From NCBI GenBank assembly GCA_016713225.1, contig JADJPO010000002.1:372001-436000 (forward strand): a stretch of DNA of 64,000 nt. The letters run 5' to 3'. The translations under genes were made by a program, and so were the position numbers. This document shows positions 27,899-36,074 of this stretch, one piece after another. The DNA comes from Kineosporiaceae bacterium (GTDB lineage Bacteria; Actinomycetota; Actinomycetes; Actinomycetales; Kineosporiaceae). The notes under the pieces are model-generated. The model was not told the DNA's origin, did not search any database, and saw only the letters and a list, made by a program, of their open reading frames with translations. Every line of letters begins with the position of its first letter. The first letter of the stretch is position 1.

Positions 27899-30800
27899 TG
27901 GTGGCGGAGAGCGTGGGGACCGACTCGTGTCGGGAACGGGTCCGATCTGCCTGGGCCGAGGCGCTGAGCACCGACGACCTGGACGAGGACGACAATTTCT
28001 TCGCCCTCGGTGGTGATTCGGTCTGCGCTGCTCGCCTCGCACGCCGGCTGTCTGGTGAGCTCGGGGTGGAGGTCAAGGCTCGGGCCGTCTTCGACCACCC
28101 CACGTTCGGTGCCTTCACCGCCCACGTCGGCGGGCTCCGGGCACCCGAGCCCGACATCCCGCTCCGGGCCGACCCGGCGACGCACCCCCTGAGTCCGGGA
28201 CAGCTGCGGCTCTGGCTGCTCAACCGGTTGCGGCCCCTGAGTTTCTCCTACAACGTCCCGTTGATCATCCAGCTCGACGGGCCACTGCACCGAGCGGCAC
28301 TCGACGAGGCCCTGACCGAACTGGTGCGACGCCACGAGCCCTTGCGCACGGTGTTCCCGGAGCACCCCGACGGCTCGGGTGGTCCGATCGGGCAGGTCCT
28401 GCCCCCGGCTCCCGTCGAGGTGCCCACCCTGGCGGCGAGCGAGGCCCCCGATGCCCACGTACGGGCGAACCAGTTCCTGCAACTCCCGTTCGAGCTGCGC
28501 CGGCAGCCTCCGGTGCGCTGCGCCGTCCTGCCCGTCGGTGGCGATCGCCACTGGTTGCTCGTCTCGACCCATCACATCGCGACGGACGGGGACTCCCTGC
28601 GCCTGCTGCTGGCCGAGTTGGGCACGCTGTACACGGCTGCGGCCCTCGGGACGTCGTTACCGACCGACCCGCCGGAAACGTCCTACGGCGACCTCGTCAC
28701 CTGGCAACGGGCCGCGAGGGCTGCGCCAGACCCCGACCGGCTGGACCGGCGACGGACAGCGCTCGGCGGGCTGCCCGACCACCCCCTGCCCCTGGAGGCG
28801 ATGCCGGGCCGATCCGCCGACGGCATCGGGGAGCGCGTCCGGTGTGTGCTGAGCCCGGCGACCACCGAGGCGATCCGGTCGCTCGCCGCGGGTCGTCGCA
28901 CGACGGTGTTCGTCACGCTGCTCGCGATGTGCGGTGAGCTCGTGGCGCGGTGGTCGGGACACGACGAGCACTACCTCGGATTCCCGATCAGTGTGCGCGA
29001 GCCGGCCTGCGCGCACGAGCTGCTCGGGTTCTTCCTCGAGACCGGCCTCGTCCGGCTCCAGCTGTCCGGCTCCGGCGACCTGTACTCCCTGCTCGACCAG
29101 GCACACCGGGCCGTGCGCGAGGCGACGGTCGACGTGGTGCCGTTCGATCTGCTCGCCGAGGGGATCGCCACCCACCGCGGGAACCGGACTCCCCCCTTCC
29201 GGGTGTGGGTGAACGATCTGGGGGAACCCTTGCGTCCTCCGACGATGCACGGGCTGAGCACCACGATCGTCGAGGTCACGCAGCCCCCGGCGCTGTTCGA
29301 TCTGGGGATCTACATCGTCGAGGACGACGAGCAGATCACCGTCGACCTGATCTACGAACCGACCGTCTGCTCACCGGAGGCGGCCGAGGAGTTCCTGGAA
29401 CAGTTCCACGGGCTGCTCCGGGCCGCCGTGGCCGCGCCGCAGGTGCCGCTGAGAAGCCATCGCCCGGCGACGACCCGATCGGCCGGGCTGCCGGACCTCG
29501 ACGACGTGTTGGCCACGGACGGCGCGAGCGGGGCCGGCCAGGATGCCGTGGCCGCGCCGTGGCAGGGATCGACGGTGGGGCAACGGATCTCGGCGATGTC
29601 CCGGGACCGGCCCCACGACGTCGCGGTACGTGCCGGCGATCGCGATGTCTCGGGAACCGAGTTGGCCGAGGGGGTTCGGCGCCTGGCCGCCGAACTGAGG
29701 GAGGGTGGGATCGGCGGCGGTGACCTCGTCGCGGTGTACGCCGATCGAGGGCTCCCGCTCGTGGTCTCGATGCTCGCCGCGTGGTCGCTGCCGGCCCAGG
29801 TGCTGATGCTCGACCCCCGGCATCCGCCGGCGCGGCATCAGGAGATCCTGGCCCGGGTGCGCCCCGCGATGCTGATCCGTGACCGGCCCGCCCCCGCGTT
29901 CTCGGTGCCGGTGACCGTCCACCTCGACGCCACGGCGCGGGTCGTCGACGTCCTCCCGGCGACGCCGACCGCGCGGCCGGCGCAGGCGATCGGCGTCCAG
30001 CGCCGTCCCGGGTACGTGGCATTCACCTCGGGCACCACCGGGCGCCCCACCGGGGTGGTCGGCGATCTCGGCCCGGTGGAGCACTTCCTGTCGTGGTACG
30101 CCGCGGCCTTCGAGTTGCGAGCCGATGACCGGGTCAGCCTGTTGTCGGGGATCGCGCACGATCCGCTGCTGCGCGACGTGCTGCTGCCGATCTGGCTCGG
30201 CGGGACGCTGTGCATCCCCACACCCGAGACCTACGCCGATCCGGAGCGGTTGGCGCACTGGCTGCGGCGCGAGCGGGTGAGCGTGATGCACCTGACTCCA
30301 CAGGTGGCACGGCTGATCGCGGCCCAGCAGGTCGTCCTCGAGGACGTGCGCCTGGTCTGCCTCGCCGGGGACACCGTGACCGCCGCCGACGTCGATCGCC
30401 TGGCCCGGGTCGCGCCGTGTGCCCAGCTGGTCAACGGATACGGCACGACGCAGACGCCTCAGCTGGTCTCCGTCCGACGGCTCACCCCCGGCAGCTCGCC
30501 CCAGTTGGGCACGGCAGCACCCGGTAGCCAGGTGCTGGTGCTCGATGCCGACGGCAGTCGCTGCGGCATCGGGCAGCCGGGACGGCTGGTGGTCCGCAGC
30601 CGACACCTGGCCGGGCTGCTGCCGGACAGCGATCCCGAGGATCTGGCGGCCCTGACCCCCGACCCCGTCGCCGGCGTGATGCGCTTCGTGACCGGCGATC
30701 TGGGGCGGTACCGCACGGATAGCTCGGTGGAGCATCTCGGCCGCGACGACGACCTGGTCAAGGTGCGTGGTCACCGGGTGCATCCCCTGGAGACCGACCG

Positions 30801-33717
30801 CGCGCTCGCCCTCGACGCGCGGGTGAGCAACAGCATCACCGTCGCGCGCGAGGGCCCGGACGGCACGGAACTGGTGTCCTTCGTCGTCGGCCGTGACGTC
30901 ACCGGCCCGCAGTTGCGCGCCCACCTGGCAACCGTTCTGCCGGCGGCCGGTGTGCCGACCTCGATCGTGATGCTCGAACAGCTGCCCCTGGGTCCGACGG
31001 GCAAGGTCGATCGACGTGCTCTGCCCGTGGCGGCGGCGCGCCCTGCGGTCGCTGCCTCGGTGATCGCCGCCGGCGACCCCACGGAATCTCGTCTGGCCCG
31101 GGTGTGGTCCACGGTGCTCGGCGTGGATCGCCTCGAGGTCACGGACTCCTTCTTCGACCTGGGCGGCTCCTCACTGAGCATGATCCGGCTGCAGGCGGCC
31201 GTCCGGCGGGAGTTCGGCACGACGCTTCCCCTCACCACGCTGTACGAGAACCCCACGGTGCGCTCGCTGGCGCGGGCGTTGTCGCGTCGTCCCGGGAACG
31301 AGCCCTCGGCCCGCTCGCGCCCGGCGACCTCGACGGCGCAGGACCGACGGGTCGAGTCCGCCCGGCGGTTGGCCGCCCGCCGCTCCCCGGGCCTGCGATC
31401 CGAGAACGCGACCGATCCCGGACCGGCGCCCGGCCCCCGCGGCGAGGAGGATGACCGGATCCCGCTCGGCGACGGCTGGCTGTTGTGGCGTCCGGTCGTC
31501 CTGCGCAGCGCCGGGTTTGCCTTCTCGGACCTGCACAGCGCGCTCGGTGAGGGCAGCTGGGGCACGGCCGGGATCGATTCCCCGGACGTCGAGGCAGCCC
31601 TGCGCGCGGGGCGGCAGGCCGTACTCGACCTGGCCCGTCGCGAGGACTTCCGCACGGCGTTGCAGTGGCAGAACCCTGCTGTCCTGTCGCTGTCCCTCGA
31701 CTGGCTGCTCGCCGAGCCCGATGGGCCCCGCACCAGCCGTCGGCGAGCCAGTGAGCACACCCTGGTGAAGTACCTCCAGCGCTATCACACCAAGAACGAG
31801 TCGGTCGGCTTCTACGGGCCGGTTCGCTGGGTGAGGATCGAGGACGGCGCCCCGGTGTTCGCGGTTCGTCCCGGGACCCGGGTGTCCCACCGGATGAGGG
31901 TGTACGTCGAGGACTGGGTGGTCGAGGAGCTCGCCGCCACCCTCTGCGCCGACCCCGCGGTGGCCCGGTTCATCCCGCCCTCCCTCGCCTTCGGTGTCAC
32001 CCGGCTGGGGCGAAAGCTGATCCTGCCCGGGGGTGACACCACGGCGTTGAGCCCCCTCGAGAGCGACGTCGTCACCCTCGTCGACGGTCATCGCCTCACG
32101 GCCGACCTGGCGGCAGCCCTGGACCGGCCGATCCAGCAGGTCGAGGCCGTGCTGCTCCGCCTCGGCGACCAGGGGTTCGTGGACCGAGCGCTCCACGTCC
32201 CGCCCGATCTCGATGCCGAGCTCCGGCTCCGTGAACGGCTGTCGGAGCTGCTGCCGGAACAGAGTGCCGGTGAGCCGTTGCGGCTCCTGGCGGAGCTCGA
32301 GGCGGCGCGCGGCCGGGTCGAGCGTGCCGCCACCGAGGCGGAGCTGGGCGATGCGCTCGAGCAGCTGGGCGAGTGGTTCACCCGATGCACCGGGGGGCGA
32401 GCGGTACGCACCCGGGCCGAGTCGCAGGTCGGTCGGCGCATGGCGGTCGGTCAGGCGCAGCGCGACCTCGAGCTGCGGCTCGGGGCAGGTCTCGTCGACG
32501 ACCTCGTCGCCCCGCTGAACCTGGTGATGCAGAGTGCCCGCTGGCTGGCCCGTTCGGCGGGTGAGCGCTTCAGCGAGCTCGCCGAGCGGGAGTACGACGA
32601 TCTGCGGGTGCTGTTCGGCAGCGAGCGCGTCCAGCTCAACGCCCTCTGCCAGCGGGTGCTGCCCCACGTGGCCACGGGCCGGATCCTCGACGAGGTGATC
32701 GAGGATCTCCGTCGGCGGTGGGGCGTCGTCCTCGCGGTCGACCCGACCGCGGGCGGCGTTCGGCGCGCGAGTGCGGACCTCGCGTCGGCGGTGGGCGAGC
32801 AGTTCGACGGGCCGCCCGCGGGCTTCGCCGCTGCCCGTCACCACAGTCCGGACGTCATGATCGCCGCCGCCGACGCAGACGACATCGTCTCGGGCAGAGC
32901 CGAATTCGTCCTCGGTGAGGTGCACGCGTGCATGATCACCGTCGATGGGAGGTCCTTCACCGACAGCGAACCGTGGCCCGGCGAGGTGCGTCGCCTCGCC
33001 GACCTCGCGCTCTCGGACGACGAGCCCCGATTCGTCCCGTTGCACGTCCGGGGCGAGTTGACCTCCATCACCGGCTGGGACTACCCGCCGCCCGACGGCC
33101 ATTCGGCCGCGTTCATCTACCTGTCCTTCGGTGAGGGCATCGGCGAGCGTCGCCCACCCGGACCGGTGATCGCGGCCGCTGACATCGTGGTGACCCGTGA
33201 CGGCGGGGGGCTGGTGGCCACCCTGCCCGATGGGCGCACCTACCCGCTCATCGCCGTCCTGGGAGAGTACGTCGGCTACATGGCGGCCAACCGCTTCCAG
33301 GTCCTGCCCGAGGCACCGCACTCACCCCGGGTGACCATCGACCGGCTGGTGATCGCGCGGGAGACCTGGCGGATCCCCGCAGCGGAGTTGATCTCGCTGA
33401 CGGCCGTCCCCGAATCGGAGGCCTACCGGGGGTTGTGCGAGATCGCCACCGCGCACGGCATCGCCCGGCACACGTTCTGGCGGGCGGCACCGGGCACCAA
33501 ACCGATCTACCTCGATCTGAAGAGTCCGGTGTTGGGTGCCCTGCTGGTGCGCGAGTTGCGGCGGGTGGCCCGGTCCGGCGAGGCCACGGTCACGTTCGTC
33601 GAGATGTACCCCGGCCCGGATCAGCTGTGGCTGACCGATGCGGCCGGACGGCGCTACACGAGCGAGTTGCGGATCACCATCGCGGACGCACTCGCGCCTC
33701 GGGGGATCCGCGGATGA
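27898..33717 (+). CDS. NRPS PCP-C-A-PCP fused to a LanB-type (lantibiotic dehydratase N-terminal) domain
   Basis: 1,939 residues. Order: PCP1 (about 10-80, serine in GGDSV near 38); condensation domain (about 98-500, intact HHIATDG near 225); adenylation domain (about 560-1045, FTSGTTGRPTG near 708, A5 read as NGYGTTQ, A10 LGPTGKVDRRAL); PCP2 (about 1070-1140, GGSSL near 1088); Pro/Arg-rich linker; then about 740 residues (1190-1930) resembling the tRNA-dependent glutamylation domain of class I lanthipeptide dehydratases. That domain has VLRSAGFAF at its start, RYHTKNESVGFYG near 1295 at the place of the RxxxRPTPFG motif, and YLDLKSP with YTSELRITI at its end. There is no elimination (SpaB_C) domain and no thioesterase. 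The substrate code (read by eye as D-P-R-H-C-A-G-Q-L-K) has no match I know. PCP1 has no cognate A domain, so it must be loaded from elsewhere. Confidence 0.9.
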   Translation: MVAESVGTDSCRERVRSAWAEALSTDDLDEDDNFFALGGDSVCAARLARRLSGELGVEVKARAVFDHPTFGAFTAHVGGLRAPEPDIPLRADPATHPLSPGQLRLWLLNRLRPLSFSYNVPLIIQLDGPLHRAALDEALTELVRRHEPLRTVFPEHPDGSGGPIGQVLPPAPVEVPTLAASEAPDAHVRANQFLQLPFELRRQPPVRCAVLPVGGDRHWLLVSTHHIATDGDSLRLLLAELGTLYTAAALGTSLPTDPPETSYGDLVTWQRAARAAPDPDRLDRRRTALGGLPDHPLPLEAMPGRSADGIGERVRCVLSPATTEAIRSLAAGRRTTVFVTLLAMCGELVARWSGHDEHYLGFPISVREPACAHELLGFFLETGLVRLQLSGSGDLYSLLDQAHRAVREATVDVVPFDLLAEGIATHRGNRTPPFRVWVNDLGEPLRPPTMHGLSTTIVEVTQPPALFDLGIYIVEDDEQITVDLIYEPTVCSPEAAEEFLEQFHGLLRAAVAAPQVPLRSHRPATTRSAGLPDLDDVLATDGASGAGQDAVAAPWQGSTVGQRISAMSRDRPHDVAVRAGDRDVSGTELAEGVRRLAAELREGGIGGGDLVAVYADRGLPLVVSMLAAWSLPAQVLMLDPRHPPARHQEILARVRPAMLIRDRPAPAFSVPVTVHLDATARVVDVLPATPTARPAQAIGVQRRPGYVAFTSGTTGRPTGVVGDLGPVEHFLSWYAAAFELRADDRVSLLSGIAHDPLLRDVLLPIWLGGTLCIPTPETYADPERLAHWLRRERVSVMHLTPQVARLIAAQQVVLEDVRLVCLAGDTVTAADVDRLARVAPCAQLVNGYGTTQTPQLVSVRRLTPGSSPQLGTAAPGSQVLVLDADGSRCGIGQPGRLVVRSRHLAGLLPDSDPEDLAALTPDPVAGVMRFVTGDLGRYRTDSSVEHLGRDDDLVKVRGHRVHPLETDRALALDARVSNSITVAREGPDGTELVSFVVGRDVTGPQLRAHLATVLPAAGVPTSIVMLEQLPLGPTGKVDRRALPVAAARPAVAASVIAAGDPTESRLARVWSTVLGVDRLEVTDSFFDLGGSSLSMIRLQAAVRREFGTTLPLTTLYENPTVRSLARALSRRPGNEPSARSRPATSTAQDRRVESARRLAARRSPGLRSENATDPGPAPGPRGEEDDRIPLGDGWLLWRPVVLRSAGFAFSDLHSALGEGSWGTAGIDSPDVEAALRAGRQAVLDLARREDFRTALQWQNPAVLSLSLDWLLAEPDGPRTSRRRASEHTLVKYLQRYHTKNESVGFYGPVRWVRIEDGAPVFAVRPGTRVSHRMRVYVEDWVVEELAATLCADPAVARFIPPSLAFGVTRLGRKLILPGGDTTALSPLESDVVTLVDGHRLTADLAAALDRPIQQVEAVLLRLGDQGFVDRALHVPPDLDAELRLRERLSELLPEQSAGEPLRLLAELEAARGRVERAATEAELGDALEQLGEWFTRCTGGRAVRTRAESQVGRRMAVGQAQRDLELRLGAGLVDDLVAPLNLVMQSARWLARSAGERFSELAEREYDDLRVLFGSERVQLNALCQRVLPHVATGRILDEVIEDLRRRWGVVLAVDPTAGGVRRASADLASAVGEQFDGPPAGFAAARHHSPDVMIAAADADDIVSGRAEFVLGEVHACMITVDGRSFTDSEPWPGEVRRLADLALSDDEPRFVPLHVRGELTSITGWDYPPPDGHSAAFIYLSFGEGIGERRPPGPVIAAADIVVTRDGGGLVATLPDGRTYPLIAVLGEYVGYMAANRFQVLPEAPHSPRVTIDRLVIARETWRIPAAELISLTAVPESEAYRGLCEIATAHGIARHTFWRAAPGTKPIYLDLKSPVLGALLVRELRRVARSGEATVTFVEMYPGPDQLWLTDAAGRRYTSELRITIADALAPRGIRG

Positions 33718-36074
33718 CGCTCGATCCCGGTGTCGACCGCGATGGGCCGAGTGTGTCGCTGGGCGGTCAGTGGTGGATGTGGCGGGATGTCGCGGTGCGC
33801 TCCGCCGGGTTCGCGTTCGAGGACATGCTGCGGCTCGGTTGCCCGGAGCTGGCAGCGCAGGTCGACGCCGAGCTCGATCCGGCGTCACCAGCCCGGCCGA
33901 CCGAGCCCGAGATGTGGACCCGGGCGTTCGAGTCCGAATGCGCGTACCTGGCTCAGATCGCCGACGGCCCGGCCTTCCGCGAGGCGATCGCCTGGCAGCA
34001 CCCGCGGTTGGTGAAGACCGCGCTCGACCCCTTCGTCGCCGACCCGACGTCGCCTCGTCGCAACTATCGTCGGCGCCAGATCGAGACGGTGCTCGCTCGC
34101 TACGTCCAGCGATACCACTGCCGCAATGAGTCGATCGGCTTCTTCGGGTCGGTGGGATGGGCTCGGTGGGAATCGTCGGCGGACACGGACGGCAACCCAC
34201 TGCTCGCCGTCCAGGGCGCCGCGGGGACGATCGCCACCCGCCGGGTTCGGCTGGAGACCTGGGCCGTCGCCGTCCTCGCCGACCGGTGGGGCCGGGACCC
34301 GGCGCTGCGTCGCCAGCTGCGACCCGGATTGGCTCCGGCGGTGCGGGCCGAGCACGGGACGGTGTCGAGCGCCCTCGGCCGGCTCCCCCTGTCCGTTCAG
34401 CGGTTCGCCGTGCTGGCAGCCTGCGATGGCCGCACGACCCTGGCCGAGATGACCGAGCGGTTGTCGGACGCCGGCGTCCCCGGTCTCGACTCGCCACAGG
34501 AGGTCGAGGGTCACGTCCTCACCCTGTGTCGGCAGGGACTCGTCGTCCTGGGGCTGCACGTTCCCCCGGACGACGACCCGCTCGACCCGCTCGAGGCGCA
34601 ACTCGGTGCCGTACCCGACCCGGTGGTGCGGGAGCGGTACCTGCCGTTGGTGGCTCGCCTGCGGTCGGCGGTCGCGCGGGTGGACCGGGCTGCCGGCGAT
34701 CCCCGCCACCTGATGATCGAGCTGGATCGGCTGACCACCATGTTCGCCGAGCTCAGCGGGAAGCCCGCCAACCGCCAGCTGGAGGCCGACCTGCGGGGGC
34801 GCACTCCCGTCGTCCATGACTGCACCAATACGGTGCGGGTTCGGTTGAGCCAGAACATGTTGACGTGCGTTGCTCCCCCGTTGCGGCTCATGCTGGCCTC
34901 GGCGCAGTGGCTCGTGGGAGCGGTGGCCGAGGCGCACCTCCACCTGCTCGAGGGCATCCACACCGGGCTCGGTGGTGGGCGCCAACCCTTGAACCGGGTG
35001 GCGGCCCAGTACTGGCTGCGCTGTACCCCCGAGGCCTTTCGTGCCGACGTCGGGGGCCTGGTGGCAGACCTGGGCCGCCGTTGGGCCGCCATCCTGCCGG
35101 TGCCACCGGGAGTGCGGCACCATCGCGTGGCGGCCGGTGACCTCGAAGCGGCCGTGGCGGAGCGGTTCCCGGCTCGGCCCGTCCCGTGGCTGTCGGGCCG
35201 ATGCCACTCACCCGATCTGCTGCTCGCCGCGTCCGACGTCGAGGCTGTTCGCCGCGGCGAATACCAGTGGGTGCTCGGCGAGATGCACTGCGGGGTCAAC
35301 ACGCTGAACCAGGGCCTGTTCGTCCAGTCGGCGCCGTGGCCGGAGGACCTGCGCACGGCGATGGACGAGGACCTGGGCCGGGAGTCCTGGATGGTGCCGA
35401 TCTTCCCCTCGGGGTGGCCGGGGGTCAGCGGGCGGTCCCATCCCTCGCCCCACCTGACCAGCGAGCGGTTGGACTATCTGCGGCTCGTTGCCGAACCACC
35501 CCGGTCGAGCGTTCCCGGACCGGGAGTCCCGCTCGCCACCCTGGCCCTCGTGCGCGCCGACGACGGATTGTGGGTGGAGGCCGAGGGTGGGCGCCGGTGG
35601 CACCCGATGGCGGTGCTCGGCGAATTCCTCGGTGATGTCCTCCCCGACTCCTTCGTCCCCTTCCCGACTGCGGAACACCGGCCGCGGATCGACATCGACC
35701 GGCTCACCGTGGCTCGGGAGCAGTGGCGAGTCCCGGCCGCCTCGTTGACCTGGGGCGAGACGGCCGGCGACCCGGAACGGTATCGACGGGTTCGGGAATG
35801 GGCGGGGCGGTTGGGTCTTCCTCGGTTCGTCTTCGTGCGCTTTCCCGACCACCCCAAGCCGTGCTACGTCGATCTGACCAGTCCGCTACTGATCAACATG
35901 TGCGCGGCTCAGCTGCGCCGCAGTCGGCGCACCGCTCCCGACGGTCTGGTCACCGTGACCGAGATGCACCCGCACCCCGACCACCTCTGGCTGCCGCACG
36001 GAGCTCCGGATCGGCACAGCACCAGTGAGTTTCGCGTGGCGATCGTCGACCGATCAGGCGCTGGGCCGGTCTAG
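33714..36074 (+). CDS. Free-standing LanB-type (lantibiotic dehydratase N-terminal) protein
   Basis: 786 residues, a paralogue of the C-terminal part of the preceding protein. Shared landmarks: VAVRSAGFAF near the start, RYHCRNESIGFFG near residue 133, SPDLLLAASD, VLGEMHCGVN, VAREQWRVPA, YVDLTSP and EMHPHPDHLWL near the end. The family (LanB glutamylation domains, thiopeptide split LanB proteins, PEARLs) uses aminoacyl-tRNA as acyl donor. Here the arginine equivalent to the second one of RxxxR is kept, while the fused copy has Lys. No elimination domain. ATG 33714 overlaps the NRPS stop by four bases. Its stop shares a CTAG palindrome with the stop of the convergent PKS A gene. No LanA-like precursor ORF was seen nearby, so the acceptor is unknown. 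Confidence 0.87.
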   Translation: MTLDPGVDRDGPSVSLGGQWWMWRDVAVRSAGFAFEDMLRLGCPELAAQVDAELDPASPARPTEPEMWTRAFESECAYLAQIADGPAFREAIAWQHPRLVKTALDPFVADPTSPRRNYRRRQIETVLARYVQRYHCRNESIGFFGSVGWARWESSADTDGNPLLAVQGAAGTIATRRVRLETWAVAVLADRWGRDPALRRQLRPGLAPAVRAEHGTVSSALGRLPLSVQRFAVLAACDGRTTLAEMTERLSDAGVPGLDSPQEVEGHVLTLCRQGLVVLGLHVPPDDDPLDPLEAQLGAVPDPVVRERYLPLVARLRSAVARVDRAAGDPRHLMIELDRLTTMFAELSGKPANRQLEADLRGRTPVVHDCTNTVRVRLSQNMLTCVAPPLRLMLASAQWLVGAVAEAHLHLLEGIHTGLGGGRQPLNRVAAQYWLRCTPEAFRADVGGLVADLGRRWAAILPVPPGVRHHRVAAGDLEAAVAERFPARPVPWLSGRCHSPDLLLAASDVEAVRRGEYQWVLGEMHCGVNTLNQGLFVQSAPWPEDLRTAMDEDLGRESWMVPIFPSGWPGVSGRSHPSPHLTSERLDYLRLVAEPPRSSVPGPGVPLATLALVRADDGLWVEAEGGRRWHPMAVLGEFLGDVLPDSFVPFPTAEHRPRIDIDRLTVAREQWRVPAASLTWGETAGDPERYRRVREWAGRLGLPRFVFVRFPDHPKPCYVDLTSPLLINMCAAQLRRSRRTAPDGLVTVTEMHPHPDHLWLPHGAPDRHSTSEFRVAIVDRSGAGPV

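Noticed and set aside
35900..36074. Elimination (SpaB_C) domain at the end of the LanB protein
   Set aside because: The protein ends right after the C-terminal segment of the glutamylation domain, so there is no room for the roughly 300-residue elimination domain.
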